From DAOMFB01 sp963721385 (GTDB lineage: Bacteria > Acidobacteriota > Thermoanaerobaculia > UBA5066), in contig CAVRJB010000013.1 in assembly GCA_963721385.1 (NCBI GenBank), forward strand, positions 62,001 through 126,000: DNA of 64,000 nt, written 5' to 3'. A program made the position numbers and the translations under genes. The notes beneath the pieces are model-generated. The model was not told where the DNA came from and searched no databases. It saw only the letters and a list, made by a program, of their open reading frames with translations. Shown here piece after piece: positions 50,637-59,604 of the stretch (its first letter is position 1; every line of letters begins with the position of its first letter).

Positions 50637-51926
50637 GTGTCGGCCGTGCGCGCCTCTCCCAGACCTGAGTGGAGGCACCGGCTGGCGCTCTTCCTCGCCG
50701 TCGTCGGGCCCGGCATCATCACCGCCAACGTCGACAACGACGCCGGCGGCATTGCGACCTACTCGATCGCGGGTGCCCACTTCGGGTACTCCCTTCTCTG
50801 GACGATGATCCCGATCGGCCTCGCCCTGATCGTGGTCCAGGAGATGTCGGCCCGCCTCGGGGCCGTCACCGGGAAGGGGCTCGGCGAGCTGATCCGGGAG
50901 AACTACGGCCTCCGGATCACCTTTTACGTCCTCTCGGCGCTCTTCGTCACCGACATCGGAAACACGGTGGCGGAGTTCGCCGGGTGGGCGGCCGCGCTCG
51001 AGATCTTCGGCATCCCGCGCTGGATTTCCGTCCCGGTGGGTGCTTTCGTCGTCTGGTGGCTCGTCGTCAAGGGGAACTACAAGACGGTCGAGAAGATCTT
51101 CCTCATCGCCTGCACCGTCTACTTCACGTACATCGTGTCGGCCTTCTTCGCGAAGCCTGTCTGGACGAGCGTCGTCAAGCAGACTCTCCAGCCTCACATC
51201 GAGTCGAGCGCCGCCTGGATCCTGATGATCATCGGCCTCGTCGGAACGACGATCGCTCCCTGGATGCAGTTCTACCTGCAGTCGTCGATCGTCGAGAAAC
51301 GGATCGACGCCGAGAGCTACCGCTTCGCGCGCTGGGACGTCATCGTGGGCTGTTTTCTCGCGACAGTCGTCGCGTTCTTCATCATCGTGGCCTGCGGCGC
51401 GACCCTCCATCCCCGGGGGATCCGGATCGAGGGGGCGGCGGAGGCGGCCATCGCCCTCGAGCCGCTGGCCGGGAAGTGGGCCAAGATCCTCTTCGCCTTC
51501 GGCCTCGCGAACGCGTCGCTCTTCGCCGCGTCGATCCTCCCGCTCGCGACCGCCTATTCGGTCTGCGACGGGCTCGGCTTCGAGGCGGGTGTCGACAAGA
51601 GCTGGAGCGAGGCGCCCCAGTTCAACACGCTTTACACCCTCCTGATCGTCCTCGGCGCCGGCATCGTCCTGATCCCGAGCGTTCCGCTCTTCCCCGTCCT
51701 CTTCCTTTCACAGGTCCTGAACGGTCTCCTCCTCCCGTTCGTCCTCGTCTTCGTCTGCCTGCTGATCAACCGGCGCGAGCTGATGGGCGAGCATGTGAAC
51801 GGGCGGATCTGGAACGTCGTGGCCTGGGGCACGTGCGCCGTCATGATCGCGCTGACGCTCGTCCTCGTCGTGACGACGGTCCTTCCGGGACTGACGGGCG
51901 GCGCAGCGGCCGTGCCCGGCCCCTGA
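50637..51926 (+). CDS. NRAMP-related divalent metal transporter with atypical metal-site motifs
   Basis: This 429-residue membrane protein has about 11 TM helices of the NRAMP/LeuT fold. In TM1 the canonical DPGN is DAGG (NVDNDAGGIATYS): the aspartate is kept and the asparagine lost. In TM6 the canonical MPH is replaced by TTIAPWMQFYLQSS, lacking the methionine that favours Mn2+/Fe2+ and the following His. Such changes occur in NRAMP-related Mg2+ transporters and other outgroups. Cotranscription with an MgtE-N/CBS protein fits Mg2+ or another hard cation, but the substrate is inference. The start is GTG 50637. Confidence 0.82.
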   Translation: MSAVRASPRPEWRHRLALFLAVVGPGIITANVDNDAGGIATYSIAGAHFGYSLLWTMIPIGLALIVVQEMSARLGAVTGKGLGELIRENYGLRITFYVLSALFVTDIGNTVAEFAGWAAALEIFGIPRWISVPVGAFVVWWLVVKGNYKTVEKIFLIACTVYFTYIVSAFFAKPVWTSVVKQTLQPHIESSAAWILMIIGLVGTTIAPWMQFYLQSSIVEKRIDAESYRFARWDVIVGCFLATVVAFFIIVACGATLHPRGIRIEGAAEAAIALEPLAGKWAKILFAFGLANASLFAASILPLATAYSVCDGLGFEAGVDKSWSEAPQFNTLYTLLIVLGAGIVLIPSVPLFPVLFLSQVLNGLLLPFVLVFVCLLINRRELMGEHVNGRIWNVVAWGTCAVMIALTLVLVVTTVLPGLTGGAAAVPGP

Positions 51927-51947
51927 AACGGCCCCCGCGGCGCCGCG

Positions 51948-52376
51948 CTACCGCTCCGGAGGCTCGACCGTCACGCGGCGGGCTCCCCCGCCGACCTCTT
52001 CGATCGTCACTCTCCAGGCCCGCCGTCCGGTGAACGGCGGGCGCGGCCACTCGATCGCGACGACGGCGCTCCCCCGCTCGTCGAGGCCGAGGTCCGAAAC
52101 CCCCGCGCCCCGCCCCGCCGCGTCCAGCCGGTAGAAGTCGGCGTGGAGGAGGAGCGGGGGCCTTCCCGGAGGGCCGTACTCGTGGACGAGCGCGAACGTC
52201 GGCGAGGCCACCTCGGACGGGTCGGCGCCGAGCCCTTCGGCGAGCCCCCGCACGAAGACGGTCTTCCCGGCCCCCAGCTCGCCAATGAGAAGGACGAGGT
52301 CGCCGGGAGAGAGCCGCGCCGCGAGCCTCAAGCCGGCCCGGCGGGTCGCCGCCTCGTCCGGACAGATCTCGCCCAT
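51948..52376 (-). CDS. tsaE: tRNA threonylcarbamoyladenosine biosynthesis protein TsaE
   Basis: TsaE is the ATPase of the TsaBDE complex that makes t6A37 in tRNA. The 142-residue protein has Walker A GELGAGKTVFVRGLAEGLG, SPTFALVHEYG, LLHADFYRLD and VVAIEWPRP. ATG 52376 shares its A with the nnrD stop (TAATG); the pairing of tsaE with nnrD is common in bacteria. The longer upstream frame is shadow inside nnrD. Confidence 0.92.
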   Translation of the reverse strand: MGEICPDEAATRRAGLRLAARLSPGDLVLLIGELGAGKTVFVRGLAEGLGADPSEVASPTFALVHEYGPPGRPPLLLHADFYRLDAAGRGAGVSDLGLDERGSAVVAIEWPRPPFTGRRAWRVTIEEVGGGARRVTVEPPER

Positions 52377-53884
52377 TACCGCCCACGCGCCTCGCGGAGG
52401 AGCCCGAACGCTCCGGGGAGGAACGCGACGGCGTCGGACGCGACGAGCGATTCCTCGCCGACGGACTCTGCCGCGAGATCGCCGGCCGCTCCGTGGAGCC
52501 ACGCGGCGCCCGCGGCCGCGTCCCAGGCGCCGAAGCCGCGCGCGAGGAACGCGCCGCAGATCCCGGTCAGGACGTCGCCCATCCCTCCCGTCGCCATCCC
52601 GGCGTTGCCGGCGAGAACGAGCCCGGTGCGCCCCGTCGGATCGGCGACGACACTTCGAAACCCCTTCAGGACCACGACGGCGTTCGCCAGCGACGCGATC
52701 CGCCGCGCCGCTCCGACCCGGTCGGCGTTGACGGCGGCGGCGTCGATCCCGAGGAGCCGCCCGGCCTCGCCCGGGTGGGGCGTGAGGACCGTCGGTGCCC
52801 GGCGCGCCGCGAAGAAGCGGGCCTCGCCCGCGAGATTCAGCGCGTCGGCGTCGAAGACGGCCGGGACGGGAAGCGCGGCGAGCCGCGCGAGCCGCTCGCG
52901 GGCCTCCGCCGACCTCCCCATGCCGGGCCCGACGGCGAGCGCACCGAATGCGGACCCGTCCGTGTCCGCGGACTCGGTCATCGTCTCGGGAGAAAGAGCG
53001 TGAACGAGGCTCCGCACCGCCGCGTCGGCGGAGACCGTGACGAGGCCTGCGCCCGCGCGGAGGGCGGCGCGCGCCGCGAGCGCCGGCGCTCCCGCCATCC
53101 CCTCCGAGCCGCCCGCCACGAGGAGATGACCATAGCTTCCCTTGTGCGCCGTGGCTGTCCGAGGCGGGAAGAGCGGGGCGACGTCTCTCGCCACCACCGC
53201 CTCCACTTCGCCCGCGGCCGGCGCCTCCGGCGGAAGGAGGCCGATGTCGGCCACGACGATCCGTCCACAGACCCCCGCCGCCGGAGCAAAAACGTGGCAT
53301 CTCTTCGGCGCGCCGAACGTCACGGTCACGTCCGCGCGGAGGTAGGGCCCCGGCAGGTCGTCACGGTCTCCCGAGAGGCCCGACGGCACGTCGACCGCCA
53401 CCACGAAAGCCCCCGATCCCGACGCCGACGCCAGGGCGCTCGCCGCGAGTCCGCCCGGGTCGACGGGACGCGAAAGGCCGGTCCCGAAGAGCGCGTCGAC
53501 GACGAGCGTCGCCGCACGGAGCGGAACGAGGTCCGCCTCCCCTTCAACGCCCCGGACCGCGCCGCCGGCCTTCTCGAGCCGGTGGAACGTCGCCTTCGCG
53601 TCGCCACCCAGCCGGCCGGGGTCCCCGAGCAGGAGCGTCTCGACGCCCGGTGCGACCCGGGACGCGAGGAGGAGCCGCGCCGCCTCGAAGCCGTCGCCGC
53701 CATTGTTGCCCGGCCCGGCGAGCACGACGACGCGCGCGCCCCGTTCCCGCCGCGCCGCGAGTGTCCGTGCGACCTCCCGCGCCACCGCCGCCGCCGCCCT
53801 CTTCATCAGGGCGAGGCCGGGCGTCCCGGCGGCGATCGTCCGGCCGTCGAGGGCGCGGGACTCCTCAGCGGACAGATACTTCAT
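52376..53884 (-). CDS. nnrD: Bifunctional NAD(P)H-hydrate epimerase/dehydratase
   Basis: This enzyme repairs hydrated NAD(P)H. Residues 1-210 are the YjeF_N epimerase domain (LAGPGNNGGDGFEAARLL, VVDALFGTGLSRPV, AVDVPSGLSGD). Residues about 225-502 are the ribokinase-like dehydratase (HKGSYGHLLVAGGSEGMAGA, AVGPGMGRS, VLTPHPGEAGRLLG, NAGMATGGMGDVLTGI). At 502 residues it is full length and intact. Confidence 0.94.
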   Translation of the reverse strand: MKYLSAEESRALDGRTIAAGTPGLALMKRAAAAVAREVARTLAARRERGARVVVLAGPGNNGGDGFEAARLLLASRVAPGVETLLLGDPGRLGGDAKATFHRLEKAGGAVRGVEGEADLVPLRAATLVVDALFGTGLSRPVDPGGLAASALASASGSGAFVVAVDVPSGLSGDRDDLPGPYLRADVTVTFGAPKRCHVFAPAAGVCGRIVVADIGLLPPEAPAAGEVEAVVARDVAPLFPPRTATAHKGSYGHLLVAGGSEGMAGAPALAARAALRAGAGLVTVSADAAVRSLVHALSPETMTESADTDGSAFGALAVGPGMGRSAEARERLARLAALPVPAVFDADALNLAGEARFFAARRAPTVLTPHPGEAGRLLGIDAAAVNADRVGAARRIASLANAVVVLKGFRSVVADPTGRTGLVLAGNAGMATGGMGDVLTGICGAFLARGFGAWDAAAGAAWLHGAAGDLAAESVGEESLVASDAVAFLPGAFGLLREARGR

Positions 53885-54542
53885 GGTGCGCGGCGAGCGC
53901 CCGTCTTGTGGCGGGCGCGAGCGCCGGCTCTCTTCGAAGGGTCCTGAGAAGCGGGGCGAGATCGCCCGCGACGTCCACGTCGGGCACCTCGCGGAGAAGC
54001 GCCACGGAGAGGCCCGCGCGCTCCGCGTTTCCCCGCGCGTCCCCGAGAGCCCGGGGCGATGACCACGCGACGTTCCCGAAGATCGCCGCGGGGTCCGCCG
54101 GGGGGCGGAGGCCCACGAGCGAGAATCCCCCGTCCGGGGCCGGCGCGAAGACGGCGTCGGCCGCCGCCAGCGCGTCGAAGGCGGCCTCGACGTCCCGGGC
54201 GGTCAGGGTCGGAGCGTCGCTCCCAGAAAGGACCGCGGGCCCCGCGCCCTCCGAGAACGCGAGCGCCGCCGCCCGGGTCAGCCGGTCCCCGAGGTCTCCC
54301 TCGCCCTGGGGCGCGAACCGCCAGCCCTCTCCGAACGCGGCGCGAAGTCGAGGGCCGGCCTCGCCGTCGTGGGCGAGGACGGTCTCCCACGGACCCCGGA
54401 GGGCCGCCGCGAGGTCCTCGAGGAATGCCGCGTAGAGGACGGCCGCGGGACCCCGGCCGAAAGCGGCGGCGAGGCGGGTCTTCACGCGCCCGGCGACCGG
54501 CTCGCGCGCGAAGAGGACGAGGCGCCCGCGGCCGGTGCTCAC
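53865..54542 (-). CDS. DUF2064/TIGR04282 family nucleotide-diphospho-sugar transferase-like protein
   Basis: This 225-residue GT-A-like protein has LVLFAREPVAGRVKTRLAAAFG at the start, then GDLGDRLTRAAALAF, VLSGSDAPTLT (predicted metal and nucleotide site) and FAPAPDGGFSLVGLR. This is the DUF2064 pattern, often labelled arsenosugar biosynthesis glycosyltransferase. No arsenic genes are nearby, so that role is not supported here. The 3' end overlaps nnrD by 20 bases and the 5' end nearly touches the VWFA gene. Confidence 0.82.
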   Translation of the reverse strand: MSTGRGRLVLFAREPVAGRVKTRLAAAFGRGPAAVLYAAFLEDLAAALRGPWETVLAHDGEAGPRLRAAFGEGWRFAPQGEGDLGDRLTRAAALAFSEGAGPAVLSGSDAPTLTARDVEAAFDALAAADAVFAPAPDGGFSLVGLRPPADPAAIFGNVAWSSPRALGDARGNAERAGLSVALLREVPDVDVAGDLAPLLRTLRREPALAPATRRALAAHHEVSVR

Positions 54543-54543
54543 G

Positions 54544-56305
54544 TCACTTCGCCGCCGGGGACTGCCCGGAGAAGACCGACACGAAGACGTTCTGCTGCAG
54601 GAAGCTGGTCTGGTTCGTCGTGTCGTCCCGGATCGCGAGCGACAGCCGCTGGCGGCCCGGGATCATCAACATCTGGACGTCGTAGATGAAGTCCTTCTTC
54701 CCGAGCTCCTCGAACCGCTTCGCGTCGATTTCGATCGTCTTGTTCTGCGAAGAGAGGTCGGACTTCTTTTCGAGGGAGTCCATGACGACGAAGTAGAACG
54801 TGAGCCGCCCGCGGACGTTCTTCCCGTCGGGGAGCATGGCGATCCGGGAATACGGGATCCGGATCCGGACCGGGACGCTGAAGTTGCCCGACTGGACCGG
54901 CACGGGCTGCCCGATCTCGAGGCCGACCCCCAGCGGGTTTTCCTCCCGGGCGAAGTAGAGGCCGGACATCACGGCCTCCGTCGTCTTCGTCTCCAGCCCC
55001 TTTTCGACGTAGCTTCCGCGGGCGCGGACCGTGAGCCCCTTTCTGTTCCTGAGCTTGACCACGACCTTGTGGGGGCGATCGAGCGCCGGTGCGGAGGCTC
55101 CGGTACCCGAGCGAGTAGTACGACGTGTAGTCGGCCTCGATCTGCTTGAGGGGCCCCGTCACGTCGTTCCGGTTGATGACGGCCTCGCCCCCGGTCTCGT
55201 CGGCCATCAGCTGAAGCGGCGCCGTCAGGTTGTTCTGCTCGACGAAGGTGTCGACCCGCTGCGACAGGCCGCGGTTTTCGGCCGAGATGTTGGAGTCGAC
55301 CTCGAGCCCCGCCGCGTCGATCGTATAGAGCGTGACGCCCGCCGCGTTCGCCGCCTGGATGACCGAGATGTACTGCGACGTCCTGTCGTACTCGAAGTTG
55401 TTCATGAGAACCGACGATTCCTGCCGGTACTTTTCAGAGATGTACTTCCACATCTCGGCGCCCGGGGCCTGCGGCAGCCCGTCGGAGATGTGGATCATGA
55501 TCTTCCGTCCCTCGATCCCCGCGAGGTTGTTGATCGTCGACTTCATGGCGTCGAACGTGAACTTCAGGTCGTTGTCGTACTCGTTGGCCCAGGTGCGGAC
55601 GCTCGCCGTCGCTTCCGACGCGCTTCGAGAGTCGTCGATCTCCTTGATGAGGTCGCGCCGGGACGACGCCCGGTTCGACCCGAGCGCCGACTCCTCCTCG
55701 ATCTGCTTCAGGATGTCCGACAGGTCCCGCCCGTCGTTCGTGAACTTCCGCCGGATCTTCAGGGAGTGGTTCCAGACGACGATCATCGCCTCGGTGTCGC
55801 CCTTCACCGACTCGCGGACCCATTCCTCGAGTTTCTTGAAAACCCGGTTCCGGTTGCCCGGCTGGAGGCTGAGGTTGTCGACGAAGATCACGATCCGCAC
55901 CTTCGGTGCCACGACGGTGACCGCCCCCGCCTCGGCGGGAGAGGCCGGCGCCGGCGCGGCTGCCGCGGCGCCCGGAGCGGGCGGCGGGCCCTCCTCCTCG
56001 CCGACGACGGTCATGCGCCCCTGCTCGACGGCGAAGAAGTTCGTAATCGGCTGCTCGAGCCCGTCCTCGATGACGATGAAGTCGCTCTTCTTCAGTCCCG
56101 TGACACGGTTGCCCTTGCCGTCCTTGACGACGACGTCGATGTTCGTGACGGTGACGGATTCCCGGCTGACGAAACTGCCGGCCGGCTTGTCGGGCGGCTG
56201 CTCGGCGGGCCTCAGGGCGGTCTGGGCGGCAGCGCCGGCCCCCAGCGCGAGCAGGACGGCCGAGAGGGGGAAAACGCGGCCCGAGAGCCGCCGGGAGAAC
56301 TTCAT
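54544..56305 (-). CDS. Secreted VWFA-related protein of the acidobacterial type (frameshifted near 55090)
   Basis: After a signal peptide (VFPLSAVLLALGAGAAAQ) comes VTVTNIDVVVKDGKGNRV and LKKSDFIVIEDG, the strand pattern that opens VWFA-related acidobacterial proteins. A von Willebrand A-like domain has IVIFVDNLSLQPGNRN (DxxLS rather than DxSxS) and IMIHISDGLP. After SYYSLGYRSL the frame shifts by one and resumes as PALDRPHKVVVKLRNRKGL, a beta-rich C-terminal domain ending QSPAAK. About 587 residues are expected. The function of this lineage-enriched family is unknown; an extracytoplasmic binding role is likely. Confidence 0.82.
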
Positions 56306-56694
56306 GGCCGGCATTCTACGGGGACTCGGATCGCCGTCCCGCCGCGGTTTGCCCGGGGACCCGGCGTCTGAAGCAAGAAACCGCTTGAACTTTTCGGGGG
56401 GGTCAGGAAGAATCCTCTTCCCGTCGAATCGGCGTGCGCGGTCCGACTCGAATCGGCCGGCTCTCCGCTCGAGCGGAACCCTAGGAAGACAGAGGACCTC
56501 CGCCTGGAATTCCGATACGCAAGCCGGCGTCATTTCGTTCGACGGATCGGATATTTCGGTCCGGAGGCGGACGCCAACTCCGAAGCTGCCACGGGGCATG
56601 CGTGGGGGCCGGGAGGCTCTTTTCCCGGAACTGGAATCGAGATTCCTGGGTCTCATCGGGACGAGGGACGTTTCCCGAAAGGAGTTACGCGGCG
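56306..56694. other. 389-base intergenic region between divergent genes
   Basis: This is the longest gene-free stretch in the window. It holds the VWFA gene -10 box at its left end and the AAAGGAG ribosome site of the TPR lipoprotein at its right end. A small palindrome CCGCTCGAGCGG lies near 56,465. Its composition is less GC-rich than the genes. I see no convincing small ORF, RNA fold or bipartite promoter for the rightward gene. Confidence 0.5.
56313..56318 (-). promoter_or_regulatory. Candidate -10 TAGAAT before the VWFA gene
   Basis: TAGAAT on the minus strand ends seven bases before the ATG at 56305 and there is no Shine-Dalgarno sequence, so the transcript may begin at the start codon. 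The -35 region is poor. Confidence 0.42.
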
Positions 56695-57594
56695 ATGATC
56701 GAGAAACGAACCGGGACGGAGGAAAGGACGCGCGCGGTCCGGACGCTCTCCCGGGTGGCGGCCGCGCTCCTCGTGGCCGTCCTCGCCGTGACGCTGGCCG
56801 GCTGCAACCGGTTCAAGGCCCGGCAGCTCATCCGACAGGGGAACACCTACTTCAAGGAACAGCTCTACGAGGACGCCCTCAAGAAGTACCAGGAAGCCAA
56901 GGAGCTCGACCCGAACGAGGTCAAGCTCGACAAGTTCCTGGCGATGGGCTACATGGCCCTCTACAACCCCGGCTCGACCCACCCGAAGGACCAGGAAGCT
57001 CTCGCCAAGTCGGTCGAGCACTTCAAGAAGTACCTCGCGGTCAAGCCGGACGACGAGAAGGCCTCGAAGTTCCTCATGACGACGTACATGAACGCCCAGA
57101 AGTACGACGACGCGATCGAGTACTTCAAGGACTTCATCCAGAAGCACCCGACGGACTCGGCCGCCGTCCAGACCGTGGCGATGCTCTACGCTCGGAAGGG
57201 CGACTTCGAGAACTCGATGGTCTGGCAGCGCAAGCGCGCCGAGCTCGAGCCGACGAACGCCGAGGTTTTCTACACGATGGGCGTCACGGCCTGGGACAAG
57301 TCCTACAACTCCGTCCCGGACGCGATGACCGGGGAGGTCCGGCGCGGCATCGTCGACGAGGGGATGAAGAACCTCAACAAGGCGCTCGAGCTGAAGCCCG
57401 ACTACTTCGAGTCGATGTTCTACGTGAACCTCCTCTACCGCGAGATGGGCAAGCTCGAGAACGACCCGGCGAAGAAGGCCGAGTACGCCGCGAAAGCCGA
57501 CGAGTGGCAGAAGAAGGGCCTCGAGGTCCGCAAGCAGGCCCAGGAGAAGGCGCGTCAGGAGCAGGCCAAGACCAATCCGCTCGAGGGACTGTGA
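56695..57594 (+). CDS. TPR-repeat lipoprotein
   Basis: This 299-residue lipoprotein has signal VAAALLVAVLAVTLAGCN with a good lipobox (LAGC). It then has about five TPR units (NTYFKEQLYEDALKKYQEAKE, EHFKKYLAVKPDD, YDDAIEYFKDFIQKHP, FENSMVWQRKRAELEP, MKNLNKALELKPDYFES). The C-terminal end is a Lys/Gln-rich helix. It lies 31 bases before tonB and is probably part of the same operon, as TPR lipoproteins often accompany TonB systems. ATG 56695 has GGAG at a 10-base spacing; longer upstream frame is unconserved. Confidence 0.85.
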   Translation: MIEKRTGTEERTRAVRTLSRVAAALLVAVLAVTLAGCNRFKARQLIRQGNTYFKEQLYEDALKKYQEAKELDPNEVKLDKFLAMGYMALYNPGSTHPKDQEALAKSVEHFKKYLAVKPDDEKASKFLMTTYMNAQKYDDAIEYFKDFIQKHPTDSAAVQTVAMLYARKGDFENSMVWQRKRAELEPTNAEVFYTMGVTAWDKSYNSVPDAMTGEVRRGIVDEGMKNLNKALELKPDYFESMFYVNLLYREMGKLENDPAKKAEYAAKADEWQKKGLEVRKQAQEKARQEQAKTNPLEGL

Positions 57595-57625
57595 CCGGGC
57601 GGACCGGGGCACCGGAGAGCACGTA

Positions 57626-58360
57626 ATGTTCGAAGCTTCGCTGATCGAGTCGAGCAAGAAGAAGGCGGACCAGAAGCGGTGGATGACCTTCCCGCTGGCC
57701 GTCCTCCTGCACGTCGTCGTCATCGGGTCTGCCGTGGGGCTCTCGCTCTGGTACATCGAGGAAATCCCCGAGCCGCCGATCCCGGTCTCGTTCTACATGC
57801 AGGCCGCGCCGCCGCCGCCTCCTCCCCCGCCGCCGCCGAAGGCCGCGCCCCAGAAGGCGGCCAAGGTGGAGCCGGTCAAGCCGACGCAGGTCACGTCGCC
57901 GATGATGGTGCCCGACATCCTGCCGGTGCCGAGCCAGGCCCCCGAGCCCGACACGGGTGTCGAGGGGGGCGTTGAAGGCGGCGTCGAGGGGGGCGTCCCC
58001 GGAGGCGTCATGGGCGGCGTCCTCGGCGGCGTGCCGGGCGGCGTGCTCGGCGGAACGCCCGGCGTCGAGGAGCCGATGCGGGTCGGCGGCGAGGTCAAAG
58101 AGCCCATCGAGATCTCCCGGGTGAAGCCCCAGTACCCCGAGGCGGCGCGCAAGGCGCGCATGCAGGGGGTCGTCATTCTGGAGGCGATCATCACCAAGAA
58201 CGGAAGTGTGGACTCCGTCCGCATGCTGCGCGGTATCAACCCCCTGCTCGACAACGCCGCGATGAGGGCCGTCCAGCAGTGGAAGTACAAACCGGCGACG
58301 TTCAACGGGCGGCCGGTGCCGGTCTACCTGACGGTGACCGTCACCTTCACGCTGCAGTGA
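57626..58360 (+). CDS. tonB: TonB family energy transducer
   Basis: TonB spans the inner membrane and transmits ExbB/ExbD energy to outer-membrane receptors. The 244-residue protein has a cytosolic start, one TM helix (FPLAVLLHVVVIGSAVGLSLW), and a run of ten prolines. An unusual tandem GGVx segment (about residues 113-143, seven or more GGV units) precedes a C-terminal TonB domain with ISRVKPQYPEAARKARMQG, VVILEAIITKNGSV and AVQQWKYKPATFNG. It is intact. Confidence 0.92.
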   Translation: MFEASLIESSKKKADQKRWMTFPLAVLLHVVVIGSAVGLSLWYIEEIPEPPIPVSFYMQAAPPPPPPPPPPKAAPQKAAKVEPVKPTQVTSPMMVPDILPVPSQAPEPDTGVEGGVEGGVEGGVPGGVMGGVLGGVPGGVLGGTPGVEEPMRVGGEVKEPIEISRVKPQYPEAARKARMQGVVILEAIITKNGSVDSVRMLRGINPLLDNAAMRAVQQWKYKPATFNGRPVPVYLTVTVTFTLQ

Positions 58361-58430
58361 GCCCCGCCGCCGCCGCAATCACAAGGACTGAAAGAGACTT
58401 CGTTCCGAGAAAAAAGGAGGACGATTAGCT

Positions 58431-59594
58431 ATGACAATGGACTGGGCTCACATATGGAGCGTCATGAGTCCCCTCGTCAAGGGGATCATGCTGCTTTTGA
58501 TCGGCTTGTCGATCTACTCGGTCGCCGTCTTCATCGAGAGGCTCCTGACCTTCCGCAAGGCGCGGCAGCAGTCGCTGAAGTTCGCGCTCGAGATCGGCCA
58601 GCTTCTGAAGCAGGACAAGGTCCGCGAAGGGATCGACCTCGCCAAGAAGTACAAGGACAGCCACGTCGCCAAGGTCGTCTCGGCGGGCCTCCTCGAGTTC
58701 AATTACGGTGAGCACGGCACGATGGTCGGCCACGACACGGTGGCGGCGGCGGAGCGCGCCATCGTGCGCTCTACCCTGATGACGACGGCCGACATGAAGA
58801 AGGGCCTCGGCGGCCTCGCGACGATCGCGACGACCGCGCCCTTCATCGGCCTCTTCGCGACCGTCATCGGCATCATCCGGTCGTTCGCGGGAATGGCCGC
58901 CACGGGCACCGGCGGCCTCGGCGCGGTCTCGGCGGGTATCGCCGAGGCGCTCTACGGCACGGCGGCCGGCCTCGGCGTCGCCATTCCGGCGGTCTGGTTC
59001 TACAACTACTTCCTGAACAAGATCGAGCGCTTCCAGGTCGAGATGTCGAATTCCGCGTCGGAGCTGATCGACTACTTCATGAAGCGGCAGAACGCCAAGG
59101 CGGCTAGTGATCCCGGGGGTTTTGTCGATCCCCCCGGGCCCCCCACGGGGATTTCGAACGAGGAGCATCTGACCATGGGCATGGAAAGCTTCGGCGGCCG
59201 GCAGGATGTCAAGAGCGAGATCAACGTCACGCCGCTCGTGGACGTCTGTCTCGTGCTCCTGATCATCTTCATGGTCGTCACGCCGATGCTCCAGAAGGGC
59301 AAGCCGGTCCTTCTGCCGCAGACGGAAAACCCGGGCAAGAAACCCGAGTCGCAGAATGAGGTCCTGATCTCGATCCAGTCGGACAAGACCATCTTCATCG
59401 ACACGAAATGGTTTCCCGACAAGGAGTTCGCCGCGAAGATGAGAGAGCTTGGCGAACGGTCGGCCAGCAAGGACATCCTGATCAAGGCCGACCGGACGCT
59501 TCAGTACGGCGAGGTCCGGAACGTCATGAGGATGGTCAAGGACGGCGGCTTCGAAAAGGTCGCCCTGGTCACCGAGAAGAAGGGCGAACAGTGA
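58431..59594 (+). CDS. exbB: ExbB proton channel joined in one frame to an ExbD/TolR-like protein
   Basis: Residues 1-225 form an ExbB/TolQ/MotA protein with three TM helices and the conserved TTAPFIGLFATVIGIIRSFAG and AEALYGTAAGLGVAIPAVWFYN. Residues about 250-387 form ExbD/TolR: one TM (INVTPLVDVCLVLLIIFMVV, with the proton-carrying Asp) and a periplasmic domain (DILIKADRTLQYGEVRNVM). The join is encoded by a palindromic repeat and reads SDPGGFVDPPGPPTG. GAGGAG and an ATG at 59175 retain an independent exbD start, and TAG TGA occurs out of frame just before the repeat. The fusion may therefore be real or due to a one-base error. A strong AGGAGG precedes exbB. Confidence 0.85.
   Translation: MTMDWAHIWSVMSPLVKGIMLLLIGLSIYSVAVFIERLLTFRKARQQSLKFALEIGQLLKQDKVREGIDLAKKYKDSHVAKVVSAGLLEFNYGEHGTMVGHDTVAAAERAIVRSTLMTTADMKKGLGGLATIATTAPFIGLFATVIGIIRSFAGMAATGTGGLGAVSAGIAEALYGTAAGLGVAIPAVWFYNYFLNKIERFQVEMSNSASELIDYFMKRQNAKAASDPGGFVDPPGPPTGISNEEHLTMGMESFGGRQDVKSEINVTPLVDVCLVLLIIFMVVTPMLQKGKPVLLPQTENPGKKPESQNEVLISIQSDKTIFIDTKWFPDKEFAAKMRELGERSASKDILIKADRTLQYGEVRNVMRMVKDGGFEKVALVTEKKGEQ
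59109..59144 (+). repeat. Dispersed palindromic repeat, copy C, inside the exbB-exbD junction
   Basis: GATC, CC, GGGGGTTTTGTCGATC, C5 (six C in all with the preceding base), GGG, six C. It has the same architecture as copies at 12598, 38168 and 38203 but with two loop differences (TTGT for TCT). It lies within an open frame and 30 bases before the exbD start. Confidence 0.75.
59175..59594 (+). other. exbD: Internal exbD start with its own ribosome site
   Basis: The ATG at 59175 (followed by ATG at 59181) is preceded by GAGGAG at about nine bases and opens a 139-residue ExbD of normal length (GRQDVKSEINVTPLVD...). If the upstream fused frame is a sequence error, this is the true exbD gene; if not, both forms could be made. 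Confidence 0.65.
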
Positions 59595-59604
59595 GGAGTC
59601 CCTC

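Noticed and set aside
57950..58080. CRISPR-like array in the tonB gene
   Set aside because: The repeat is a short in-frame coding tandem (GGV units) without unique spacers.
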